From contig CAJNDS010001098.1 in the NCBI GenBank assembly GCA_905221605.1, forward strand, positions 1 to 34,946: DNA of 34,946 nucleotides, given 5' to 3'. The stretch is from Symbiodinium natans. Taxonomy: Eukaryota > Sar > Dinophyceae > Suessiales > Symbiodiniaceae. Below are positions 12,874 to 24,035 of this stretch, piece after piece; the first letter of the stretch is position 1; each line of letters opens with the position of its first letter. Position numbers and translations under genes: made by a program. The notes below the pieces were generated by a model. That model did no database searches, was not told where the DNA came from, and saw nothing but the letters and a program-made list of their open reading frames with translations.

Positions 12874-14725
12874 CTAGACATCACCAAACTGCCAGAGTCC
12901 CTCGTCAGGGGTGCCATTGGTGGCATGAAACGTCGTTCTCCGCCAAGGGAGCTCCAGTGTATCCTGCATCTTTTGTACAGTTAACACTCAGTTAACACTC
13001 AGTTAACACTACAGTTAACACTACAGTTAACACTACCGAAATGCTGCAAAAACCAGCATTTTGCTCAAATTTGTGTTAAAGGCAGTAAAAATACTAATTT
13101 ACTTCTTTTAAATGTGTGTATCCAGCAAAATGCTGGTTTTTGCAGCATTTCGGTAGTGTTAACTGTACTGTAGTGTTAACTGTAGTGTTAACTGTAGTGT
13201 TAACTGTAGTGTTAACTGAGTGTTAACTGAGTGTTAACTGTGGAAAGGTACCATATGCAGTTAGCACTGTATACTCATCATACATCTTGCTTGCTGCGAC
13301 GACGTTGAAAGGTACTGTGTGATGTAGGAAATCTTGCCACCTGCTTTAAAATGGCCAAGGCAAAAGTAGAGACCCCGCACCCCCTTTTAATCTTGACTGT
13401 TGTCCTCGACAGTGCCGTGGGTTCCAATGACAAAAATCTTGCACCACCTCGGTATCCATCATCGTCAATATTAAAAAGGGGTGCGGGGTCATGCTCATGT
13501 GTCGTGTCACCTGTTATTCACTAGGTGGTGCAAGATTTCCTCCGTCAACCGACAGGATCCTTTTGCTGACATGACAAAAGCAGCCTGTGTATTTACTAGA
13601 CATCACCAAACTGCAAGAGTCCCTCGTCAGGGGTGCCATTGGTGACACGCAACGTCGTTCTCCGCCTAGGGAGCTCCAGTGTATCCTGCACCTTTTGTAC
13701 AGGTAACACTCAGTTAACACTCAGTTAACACTCAGTTAACACTACAGTTAACACTACAGTTAACACTACCGAAATGCTGAAAAAACCAGCATTTTCCTCA
13801 AATTTGTGTTAAAGACAGTAAAAATACTAATTTGTTTCTTTTAAATGTGTGTATCCAGCAAAATGCTGGTTTTTGCAGCATTCGGTAGTGTTAACTGTAG
13901 TGTTAACTGTAGTGTTAACTGAGTGTTAACTGAGTGTTAACTGTGGAAAGGTACCATATGCAGTTAACACTGTATACTCATCATACATCTTGCTTGCTGC
14001 GACGACGTTGTAAGGTACTGTTGATGGAGGAAATCTTGCACCGCTTTAAATGGCCAAGCAAAGTAGAGACCCCGCACCCCCTTTTTAATATTGACTGTTG
14101 ATCCTCGAAAGTGCCGTGGGTTCCAATGACAAAAATCTTGCACCCACCTCGGTAAAATCCATCATCGTCCAATATTAAAAGGGGGTGCGGGTCAATTCTC
14201 ATGTGTCGTGTCACCTGTTATTCACTAGGTGGTGCAAGATTTCCTCCGTCAACCCGACAGGATCCTTTTGCTGACATGACAAAAGCAGCCTGTGTATTTA
14301 CTAGACATCACCAAACTGCAAGAGTCCCTCGTGAGGGGTGCCATTGGTGACACGCAACGTCGTTCTCCGCCTAGGGAGCTCCAGTGTATCCTGCACCTTT
14401 TGTACAGGTAACACTCAGTTAACACTCAGTTAACACTCAGTTAACACTACAGTTAACACTACAGTTAACACTACCGAAATGCTGCAAAAACCAGCATTTT
14501 CCTCAAATTTGTGTTAAAGACAGTAAAAATACTAATTTGTTTCTTTTAAATGTGTGTATCCAGCAACATGCTGGTTTTTGCAGCATTTCGGTAGTGTTAA
14601 CTGTAGTGTTAACTGTAGTGTTAACTGAGTGTTAACTGAGTGTTAACTGTGGAAAGGTACCATATGCAGTTAACACTGTATACTCATCATACATCTTGCT
14701 TGCTGCGACGACGTTGTAAGGTACT

Positions 14726-14795
14726 GTTGATGGAGGAAATCTTGCACCGCTTTTGGCCAAGCAAAGTAGAGACCCCGCACCCCCTTTTTAATATT
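14726..14795. repeat. Second truncated E2 joined to an E1 left arm
   Basis: The left 70 bases or so of E2, ending in TTTTTAATATT, run straight into GTTAACACTCAG. This is the same class of deletion as at 10014 but with a different breakpoint. The following E1 carries an A-type loop although its neighbours are type B. Confidence 0.9.
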
Positions 14796-17190
14796 GTTAA
14801 CACTCAGTTAACACTCAGTTAACGCTACAGTTAACACTACAGTTAACACTACCGAAATGCTGCAAAAACCAGCATTTTCCTCAAATTTGTGTTAAAGGCA
14901 GTAAAAATACTAATTTACTTCTTTTAAATGTGTGTATCCAGCAAAATGCTGGTTTTTGCAGCATTTCGGTAGTGTTAACTGTAGTGTTAACTGTAGTGTT
15001 AACTGAGTGTTAACTGAGTGTTAACTGTGGAAAGGTACCATATGCAGTTAACACTGTATACTCATCATACATCTTGCTTGCTGCGACGACGTTGTAAGGT
15101 ACTGTTGATGGAGGAAATCTTGCACCGCTTTAAATGGCCAAGCAAAGTAGAGACCCCGCACCCCCTTTTTAATATTGACTGTTGATCCTCGAAAGTGCCG
15201 TGGGTTCCAATGACAAAAATCTTGCACCACCTCGGTATCCATCATCGTCAATATTAAAAAGGGGGTGCGGGGTCATGCTCATGTGTCGTGTCACCTGTTA
15301 TTCACTAGGTGGTGCAAGATTTCCTCCGTCAACCGACAGGATCCTTTTGCTGACATGACAAAAGCAGCCTGTGTATTTACTAGACATCACCAAACTGCAA
15401 GAGTCCCTCGTCAGGGGTGCCATTGGTGACACGCAACGTCGTTCTCCGCCTAGGGAGCTCCAGTGTATCCTGCACCTTTTGTACAGGTAACACTCAGTTA
15501 ACACTCAGTTAACACTCAGTTAACACTACAGTTAACACTACAGTTAACACTACCGAAATGCTGCAAAAACCAGCATTTTCCTCAAATTTGTGTTAAAGAC
15601 AGTAAAAATACTAATTTGTTTCTTTTAAATGTGTGTATCCAGCAAAATGCTGGTTTTTGCAGCATTCGGTAGTGTTAACTGTAGTGTTAACTGTAGTGTT
15701 AACTGAGTGTTAACTGAGTGTTAACTGTGGAAAGGTACCATATGCAGTTAACACTGTATACTCATCATACATCTTGCTTGCTGCGACGACGTTGTAAGGT
15801 ACTGTTGATGGAGGAAATCTTGCACCGCTTTAAATGGCCAAGCAAAGTAGAGACCCCGCACCCCCTTTTTAATATTGACTGTTGATCCTCGAAAGTGCCG
15901 TGGGTTCCAATGACAAAAATCTTGCACCACCTCGGTATCCATCATCGTCAATATTAAAAAGGGGGTGCGGGGTCATGCTCATGTGTCGTGTCACCTGTTA
16001 TTCACTAGGTGGTGCAAGATTTCCTCCGTCAACCGACAGGATCCTTTTGTTGACAAAAGCAGCCTGTGTATTTACTAGACATCACCAAACTGCAAGAGTC
16101 CCTCGTCAGGGGTGCCATTGGTGACACGCAACGTCGTTCTCCGCCTAGGGAGCTCCAGTGTATCCTGCACCTTTTGTACAGGTTAACACTCAGTTAACAC
16201 TCAGTTAACACTACAGTTAACACTACAGTTAACACTACCGAAATGCTGCAAAAACCAGCATTTTCCTCAAATTTGTGTTAAAGGCAGTAAAAATACTAAT
16301 TTACTTCTTTTAAATGTGTGTATCCAGCAAAATGCTGGTTTTTGCAGCATTTCGGTAGTGTTAACTGTAGTGTTAACTGTAGTGTTAACTGAGTGTTAAC
16401 TGAGTGTTAACTGTGGAAAGGTACCATATGCAGTTAACACTGTATACTCATCATACATCTTGCTTGCTGCGACGACGTTGTAAGGTACTGTTGATGGAGG
16501 AAATCTTGCACCGCTTTAAATGGCCAAGCAAAGTAGAGACCCCGCACCCCCTTTTTAATATTGACTGTTGATCCTCGAAAGTGCCGTGGGTTCCAATGAC
16601 AAAAATCTTGCACCACCTCGGTATCCATCATCGTCAATATTAAAAAGGGGGTGCGGGGTCATGCTCATGTGTCGTGTCACCTGTTATTCACTAGGTGGTG
16701 CAAGATTTCCTCCGTCAACCGACAGGATCCTTTTGCTGACATGACAAAAGCAGCCTGTGTATTTACTAGACATCACCAAACTGCAAGAGTCCCTCGTCAG
16801 GGGTGCCATTGGTGACACGCAACGTCGTTCTCCGCCTAGGGAGCTCCAGTGTATCCTGCACCTTTTGTACAGGTAACACTCAGTTAACACTCAGTTAACA
16901 CTCAGTTAACACTACAGTTAACACTACAGTTAACACTACCGAAATGCTGCAAAAACCAGCATTTTCCTCAAATTTGTGTTAAAGACAGTAAAAATACTAA
17001 TTTGTTTCTTTTAAATGTGTGTATCCAGCAAAATGCTGGTTTTTGCAGCATTTCGGTAGTGTTAACTGTAGTGTTAACTGTAGTGTTAACTGAGTGTTAA
17101 CTGAGTGTTAACTGTGGAAAGGTACCATATGCAGTTAACACTGTATACTCATCATACATCTTGCTTGCTGCGACGACGTTGTAAGGTACT

Positions 17191-17420
17191 GTTGATGGAG
17201 GAAATCTTGCACCGCTTTAAATGGCCAAGCAAAGTAGAGACCCCGCACCCCCTTTTTAATATTGACTGTTGATCCTCGAAAGTGCCGTGGGTTCCAATGA
17301 CAAAAATCTTGCACCACCTCGGTATCCATCATCGTCAATATTAAAAAGGGGGTGCGGGGTCATGCTCATGTGTCGTGTCACCTGTTATTCACTAGGTGGT
17401 GCAAGATTTCCTCCGTCAAC
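17191..17420. mobile_element. E2, 230-bp MITE-like element, subfamily B example
   Basis: Same length and position as the A copies. The right terminal repeat carries one change (CCTCCGTCAAC), so the two ends mismatch at one base. The interior has CACCTGTTATTCACTAGG instead of CACTTGTGATTCAGTAGG. Other copies in the right block start at 15104, 15804, 16490, 17892, 18593 and 19305. Indel-rich copies start at 13317 and 14020, and another indel-rich copy is at 8323 in the left block. Confidence 0.82.
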
Positions 17421-17570
17421 CGACAGGATCCTTTTGCTGACATGACAAAAGCAGCCTGTGTATTTACTAGACATCACCAAACTGCAAGAGTCCCTCGTCA
17501 GGGGTGCCATTGGTGACACGCAACGTCGTTCTCCGCCTAGGGAGCTCCAGTGTATCCTGCACCTTTTGTA

Positions 17571-17815
17571 CAGGTAACACTCAGTTAACACTCAGTTAAC
17601 ACTCAGTTAACACTACAGTTAACACTACAGTTAACACTACCGAAATGCTGCAAAAACCAGCATTTTCCTCAAATTTGTGTTAAAGACAGTAAAAATACTA
17701 ATTTGTTTCTTTTAAATGTGTGTATCCAGCAAAATGCTGGTTTTTGCAGCATTTCGGTAGTGTTAACTGTAGTGTTAACTGTAGTGTTAACTGAGTGTTA
17801 ACTGAGTGTTAACTG
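17571..17815. repeat. E1 foldback element, subfamily B example
   Basis: Same organisation as the A form, with three diagnostic differences. The first subrepeat is degenerate (CAGGTAACACT). There are three 11-mers on the left arm against two on the right. The loop reads AAAGACAG and TTTGTTTC where A has AAAGGCAG and TTTACTTC. This form repeats almost unchanged in the units between 15.3 and 19.2 kb, except near 16.2 kb where the A loop is present. Confidence 0.88.
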
Positions 17816-19535
17816 TGGAAAGGTACCATATGCAGTTAACACTGTATACTCATCATACATCTTGCTTGCTGCGACGACGTTGTAAGGTACTGTTGATGGA
17901 GGAAATCTTGCACCGCTTTAAATGGCCAAGCAAAGTAGAGACCCCGCACCCCCTTTTTAATATTGACTGTTGATCCTCGAAAGTGCCGTGGGTTCCAATG
18001 ACAAAAATCTTGCACCACCTCGGTATCCATCATCGTCAATATTAAAAAGGGGGTGCGGGGTCATGCTCATGTGTCGTGTCACCTGTTATTCACTAGGTGG
18101 TGCAAGATTTCCTCCGTCAACCGACAGGATCCTTTTGCTGACATGACAAAAGCAGCCTGTGTATTTACTAGACATCACCAAACTGCAAGAGTCCCTCGTC
18201 AGGGGTGCCATTGGTGACACGCAACGTCGTTCTCCGCCTAGGGAGCTCCAGTGTATCCTGCACCTTTTGTACAGGTAACACTCAGTTAACACTCAGTTAA
18301 CACTCAGTTAACACTACAGTTAACACTACAGTTAACACTACCGAAATGCTGCAAAAACCAGCATTTTCCTCAAATTTGTGTTAAAGACAGTAAAAATACT
18401 AATTTGTTTCTTTTAAATGTGTGTATCCAGCAAAATGCTGGTTTTTGCAGCATTTCGGTAGTGTTAACTGTAGTGTTAACTGTAGTGTTAACTGAGTGTT
18501 AACTGAGTGTTAACTGTGGAAAGGTACCATATGCAGTTAACACTGTATACTCATCATACATCTTGCTTGCTGCGACGACGTTGTAAGGTACTGTTGATGG
18601 AGGAAATCTTGCACCGCTTTAAATGGCCAAGCAAAGTAGAGACCCCGCACCCCCTTTTTAATATTGACTGTTGATCCTCGAAAGTGCCGTGGGTTCCAAT
18701 GACAAAAATCTTGCACCACCTCGGTATCCATCATCGTCAATATTAAAAAGGGGGTGCGGGGTCATGCTCATGTGTCGTGTCACCTGTTATTCACTAGGTG
18801 GTGCAAGATTTCCTCCGTCAACCGACAGGATCCTTTTGCTGACATGACAAAAGCAGCCTGTGTATTTACTAGACATCACCAAACTGCAAGAGTCCCTCGT
18901 CAGGGGTGCCATTGGTGACACGCAACGTCGTTCTCCGCCTAGGGAGCTCCAGTGTATCCTGCACCTTTTGTACAGGTAACACTCAGTTAACACTCAGTTA
19001 ACACTCAGTTAACACTACAGTTAACACTACAGTTAACACTACCGAAATGCTGCAAAAACCAGCATTTTCCTCAAATTTGTGTTAAAGACAGTAAAAATAC
19101 TAATTTGTTTCTTTTAAATGTGTGTATCCAGCAAAATGCTGGTTTTTGCAGCATTTCGGTAGTGTTAACTGTAGTGTTAACTGTAGTGTTAACTGAGTGT
19201 TAACTGAGTGTTAACTGAGTGTTAACTGTGGAAAGGTACCATATGCAGTTAACACTGTATACTCATCATACATCTTGCTTGCTGCGACGACGTTGTAAGG
19301 TACTGTTGATGGAGGAAATCTTGCACCGCTTTAAATGGCCAAGCAAAGTAGAGACCCCGCACCCCCTTTTTAATATTGACTGTTGATCCTCGAAAGTGCC
19401 GTGGGTTCCAATGACAAAAATCTTGCACCACCTCGGTATCCATCATCGTCAATATTAAAAAGGGGGTGCGGGGTCATGCTCATGTGTCGTGTCACCTGTT
19501 GTTCACTAGGTGGTGCAAGATTTCCTCCGTCAACC

Positions 19536-20113
19536 GTATCATTAGGAAAACCTATTGTTTGATTGTTTATGAGACCGTTTCCTCTTGTAGGCCCCAACAA
19601 TTTTTGGATGCCAATTTGTATTCATTATGGTATTTGTCATGGAAATTGACCGGCTCTTCGAGTATCTTCGGCTCCAGACGAGAACGTCTGGAGCACAAGC
19701 AACCCCATGCCCCGCCAGACCATGTTTTCCCCCTATAATCAATAATCGATGCAATGGAACATAAGATGATTCTGACAATGGCTGTGACGAAACAAACTCG
19801 TTGTCAGACGACCATGGCGTTGCCATCAGGGTATGCAGCGTGCCTGTGACAAAAAGAACAGAGAAACATTGCGACATGCCTCGGCACGCCTCGAGCCTCA
19901 GGATCGCCTGATTAAGCTGCTTCCCTCCCCCCGGGAAATGAGAAGGAAAAGCACCTCCATGCTGCGCAGCGGGTGGGAAGAGGAAGCTTGGCAGAGGAGT
20001 CCTGCAAATGAGTGTGGCATCGGGATACCATCTGCAGCACGATTACGACACAACGCAGCCTTCGGTGAGAGCGATTCCAGTATTTGGAACCCAGCATCGA
20101 TGAGGCCTCCAGC
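19536..20113. other. Intergenic: satellite edge to transporter 3' end
   Basis: Single-copy sequence beginning GTATCATTAGG. The only structure I see is a perfect hairpin at 19671-19694 (10-bp stem GCTCCAGACG, loop AGAA). Overlapping reading frames on both strands show no recognisable domain. Confidence 0.6.
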
Positions 20114-21993
20114 TCAAGGTGCGACACAGAAAAATAGAGTGCAAGTAAGAACTGGCTTCGTGCTGACCACGCCTAAACCACCCAAGAAGAAGAGCCAAAC
20201 ACAGAGGACCCTGGGCAGGTTCTTGTCTCCTGTGTGCTTCGGAGACCAGACCTCGGCGAAGGACTTGCTGGCAAAACGGCATGTGGCAGTTTACACATGA
20301 CAACCTTTTGACTGCAAATGCTTCAAATGCCACGGTGAGAACAAATAAGCTCTTGCCTGGCAGTACAGCACAACCATGGCAGGGAGGAAGAAGTTGAACC
20401 AGTTGCCGCACGTGCAGGCCAGAAAGAATAGGAACTTGGTGAATGCCTCACACAGCTCGAGTGGATTATCGTCATCACGCGTTGATACCGAACTCCAAGG
20501 ATGTTATCTTCGATGTAGGTCGAACAAATACAGATTTTACAACAAAAAACGAGACCTTGGCTCCGATGTCTCGGAGCAGTGATCGCGAGTCCGGCATGCC
20601 ACAATGAAAACTCAGAACCACATGAATACATTCATTATCTGGAGGGGGCATCACCATCGCTCGGGCAGGCTTCTTGACTCTTCCCGCCAAAACTTCGCAA
20701 ACAACTTCGTCAAGGCCCGGCCTCGGTGCCAACTATGCAGGGGGCCATCGCCCCAGAGAGCGCGAGGATGAAGGTCAGACCTACCTGATGTGCACGGTGC
20801 AACCACACGTGCAGCCCACATCTGAGGCTTCGGATCTTCGCAGACAATGCACTGCCATGCGCTGCCATATGGAGGGCGCCTGGAGGCTTGGGGGAGCCTT
20901 GGAAAGGTCAGCCTCGCCACGGGACAGAAGCCCGTAGATTTGGGCCTCAGATCGCCCTCCGAACACTCCAAACACATTTTGCACTCATCACGCGGCCTGA
21001 CGCCTGTTGCAACTCGGATTCCGGCTTTCATTGGCAGGATGACTAGGGGCGACGAAAGCCAAACAAGAAGGGCCAGGCCCCCCTGCAGAATGCTTGTCAT
21101 GAAATCCGGATAGAGCTCGTTGTAGCTCGCGAAAACATCAGTTCCAATGGCATTACCAAGGCCGAAATAAGCACTGTAAGCCAAAGCCAGATAGACAAAG
21201 AACTGCAAACCCACTGCGATGCTGGGGCAAAGCTTTGCTGCCCTCTCTTGCTGCGACTTGTCGATGTCGGCAGCAAGCTGTGGCATAATTCCTGTGTTTG
21301 CGTAGGAGCCCATTAACATGCAGGCGATCCGCACCATACCAGCAGGTGCCCAGGCTGTATACGTTCTCTCTGCCTCCACAAAGAAGGCCGTATGCACTCC
21401 TTTCGCCACTGCTGTGATGATTACAACCCATTTGACAGCGAAATTTGTGTAATTGATGCATACCGCTGCAGTGCCCGCCAGTTGTGGAGGCCAGCTCACC
21501 AGTGCAAAGAAGATGGAGACCAAGAGGCCGATCCGATACTCGCTGTTGCACAGCCAGTCGCTCCCGCTCCCACACAATGCGGGACAAACTTGGTCGGCCA
21601 GGAACACCTCAGGGCCGCTGAGACCCTGAACTATCCCCCCAACTCCTCCTTTAGTTCAAGCCTAGGTATGGATGGGGACTAAGAACAACAGTTGCCGCTT
21701 GGTGCTCCCGCCTCAACGAACTGACAATAGAAACCCATGCAGCCCCAGAAATATACCAGAAAGCTTGCAACAGTGATTCTACTGGACCAAGCAGGGAGTG
21801 GCTGGCAGAGCTCATCGAAGGTTACAGCCCCAAGCTGGCAGCTTGTCGAGATGAGAGCGCTTTGCTGTAGCGCTCCTGTTATGGCCACGGTCAGCATGAT
21901 AACTCCGAATGCTTGCCATCCGCACTGGCTGGGAAAGGATCCGAGAATGGCCACCGTGCTGCCAACAGCGGAATTGAACGCCACCATCGCTGC
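20114..21993 (-). CDS. AAAP-family amino acid transporter, five exons, 5' exon missing
   Basis: Probable membrane permease of the amino acid/auxin permease (AAAP) family, which moves amino acids across membranes, usually coupled to H+ or Na+. Exons on the minus strand: 21993-21718, 21607-21004, 20721-20655, 20492-20357 and 20251-20114. They join in phase (0, 1, 2, 0) into 406 codons plus TGA. Residues 1-26 give the first membrane helix with the family-like AAMVAFNSAVG. Further hydrophobic segments lie near 29-50, 72-90, 116-142 and 147-165. SYANTGIMPQLAADIDKS at 193-210 matches the region where the family has a conserved N/P turn. Helices continue near 222-243 and 265-285, then a basic loop, then two C-terminal helices (FLFFLACTCGNWFNFF and VLCVWLFFLGGLGVV). 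Introns are 105, 162, 282 and 110 nt. Two of the four begin GC, and all end AG. Typical members have about 11 helices and 400-500 residues. The starting Met exon lies upstream and is not identified. Substrate is unknown. Confidence 0.82.
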
Positions 21994-23190
21994 CTGTAAA
22001 GATCAAAGATTACTTTTGCACAGCTAAAAAGCAAGGCTCAGCATATGCGAGTCCCACGTCAGGACCCACAGACCCCCGTGGGACCTGCATCACAGTGAGT
22101 CCTGGCTTCTCCAAGTAAACGCACGCAGACATTCGCGAAGCTGCATCGTGTAGTGCCACTGAGCTGCTCCGGCCCTGCACAAGCCACTCAACTTCGAGCC
22201 GACTAATCATTCCTGCAAGCACACACCCTCCCAAGCCCCCATACACCAGAACTGCGAGTAAGCCTCGAAGGAGACCAGTCCATGGAAGTGAATGGCAAAA
22301 ACACCCCAAAATATGCAAAACCCATCGAGAGTGCAATAAGAGCGATGGCAAGCCTCAAGCCCTGATTGTCACAAAGGAACAAGGAGGCGCTGGCACTCAC
22401 AGCAAGAGCACAGCAAGAGCACAGCCAGAGCACAGAGTGGAACGCGCCTGAACGACGAGGCTGCTCCGGAGGCGCACGCTGCTCTCTCGATCCTGCGGCC
22501 AGGACCGGTGGCGAGGAGGGTCCTCGGAAAAGTGAAGAAGAAGTCGAGTTAAAGGATCATGATTTAATCGTTTCAGTACAGCAGACGGTCCAGCCTATGT
22601 CACATGTCAATTCCCCCTCCTCCAGCTGCAGTGGGTTCATTGCTTGCGGGGGGGTAGCAGCCACCAGAGGCTCCCAGAGCAGCACAGTTTAGCCGAAAGA
22701 GAATGCGGGGGGCAGGTGCTTTCCTTGCAGCGCAGCGAGCTGTTTTTCACATCTAGACACAAAGGCGAACGAGTGCGATTGCGTGCGTGGGCAGTCCACT
22801 GGCTATCCCTGATAATCCTGCTGCTGATTTTTGTCACACGTCACCTGGCTAACAGATCCTTTATTCAAGCGCGGCCAAGCAGGGCATGGCCAAGTGCGTG
22901 CGTCATGTGCTTGGGCTGCACTCGCATCACACGTCCGTCGGAGAAAGAGGAGACGAAACTGACGAAACCAAACGCCGCCTTTGGCAGCTGACTTCAAGGG
23001 CCGCGAATTCTGCCTCAGATCTCAGACGTCTCAGACGTCACAGCAGGCGAAGGCATCCTTCAAGTCAGGTCGGGCGTCCGCCAAAGGCCACTTCCTCACA
23101 GCGGGACAGAAGGCTCTCTGATGGGCTCTCTGAAGGTTCCAAGACACGGCTCTGAATGCTCAAGAAGAAAAGGACTCTAAAAAGGATCTT
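21994..23190. other. Upstream of the transporter; no assignable gene
   Basis: The missing first exon should lie on the minus strand here or further up. At 22200-22433 two minus-strand frames contain hydrophobic stretches (LRLAIALIALSMGFAYFG and LLAVLVYGGLGGCVLAG), but I could not join either in phase to the exon at 21993. The rest has no recognisable coding signal. A small direct repeat of CTCAGACGT occurs near 23023-23040. Confidence 0.4.
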
Positions 23191-23204
23191 AGAGAGCCCT
23201 TTTC

Positions 23205-23440
23205 TGCATCCTTTCGCACCAAGTCGCTGCTTGGCCAGTGCGCCCAGTTCTGTGAGCTTCTGGCAGGCAGCCCCAACATTGCCACACCGGATGTAGTTCG
23301 CAGCTTTGTTGTCCACAATCGGGCACCATGCATCGGTTTGTGCCCTGAGCTTCGACCCCACTATACGAAACCGCTTCCTGTCCCTCAGGAGCGCACCTAT
23401 CACCAGCAAACGGAGCTTGACGGCAACATCTCTGCGTGGC
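23205..23440 (-). CDS. Candidate exon, unknown protein
   Basis: A minus-strand frame reads AVKLRLLVIGALLRDRKR, then ..WCPIVDNKAANYIRCGNV, then ACQKLTELGALAKQRLG. Composition is protein-like, and an AG (CCACGCAG) lies just before it that could be an acceptor. I do not recognise a family and cannot place either end exactly. Frames on the opposite strand look less natural. It may belong to a separate gene upstream of the transporter. Confidence 0.3.
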
Positions 23441-23779
23441 GGCTACAGCGGTACTACTTGGCAATGCAACCGCCCGCGGCCCTCTCAATGTAAACCCATC
23501 TCACAGAAACTGCGGCCAAGGACTTCGAAACAAACACAAGGTCTGAATCCCTTCAACGACAGGCGAGAGGCTGTCTTCCTCCCACAGGCTCGCGACCTTT
23601 ACCCGCAGGACACAGCTCCTCAAAGAAGGAGCAGCAGAACAGTTGGCCAAGCCATTTTTCAGCTGTGCAGGTACATCGGCCCCTACAGGATCACAAGGTC
23701 CTGGTAGCTGCAAAGCCGCTGGCCGCCTGCCTCGTAGCAATGCCACTGGCAGAGTTGAGAGAGAATTCGGATAGCAGAT

Positions 23780-24035
23780 GATAGCAGATGATAGCAGCAC
23801 AAGTCGCAGGCACCAGGGATACTCCGGGGGACTCTCCGCTGGCTTGGGCACTGGGCTGAGGGTTGGCACTCCCGGATACTCGGCGGGCTTCTCGGGCACT
23901 CCAGGAATGGTGGGACTCTCTGCAGGACAGGAACAGGGTGGATTTGTTGCGTGCTTCTTTGGCGGTAGAGACTCCATGGATACTTGGCGTGACTTTCTGC
24001 GGGCTTCTCTGGGCGTGGGCACTCCAGGGCCCTGA
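23780..24035. repeat. Degenerate minisatellite, proline-rich if read on the minus strand
   Basis: Imperfect copies of a motif around GGCACTCC(C/A)GGA recur at roughly 30-40 bp spacing. Read on the minus strand they give repeated PAESP, PAEYPGVP and PGVPT motifs. This could be a low-complexity exon or just a repeat; no flanking domain supports a gene. Confidence 0.4.

Larger units (their letters stand above)
12874..19535. repeat. Tandem satellite, right block (every complete unit carries E2; 701-bp units)
   Basis: The block emerges from the N gap partway through a core. Further unit starts are at 13551, 14256, 15335, 16035, 16721, 17422, 18123 and 18824. From 15335 the spacing is 700, 686, 701, 701, 701 and finally about 712 bp, and by eye the units are almost identical. 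From 13.4 kb on, nearly all is subfamily B: CTTTTGCTGACATGAC in the core, GGTGACACGCAACG, CCTAGGGAGC, ACAGGTAAC at the E1 start, and AAAGACAG with TTTGTTTC in the E1 loop. The first unit after the gap and E1 of the units near 14.8 and 16.2 kb carry A-type loops, so the block is chimeric. It ends at the last base of an E2 copy (19534), followed by single-copy sequence. Confidence 0.96.

Noticed and set aside
1-19535. CRISPR-like array
   Set aside because: Units are 450-700 bp, spacers are not unique, and no cas genes exist. This is a eukaryotic satellite.
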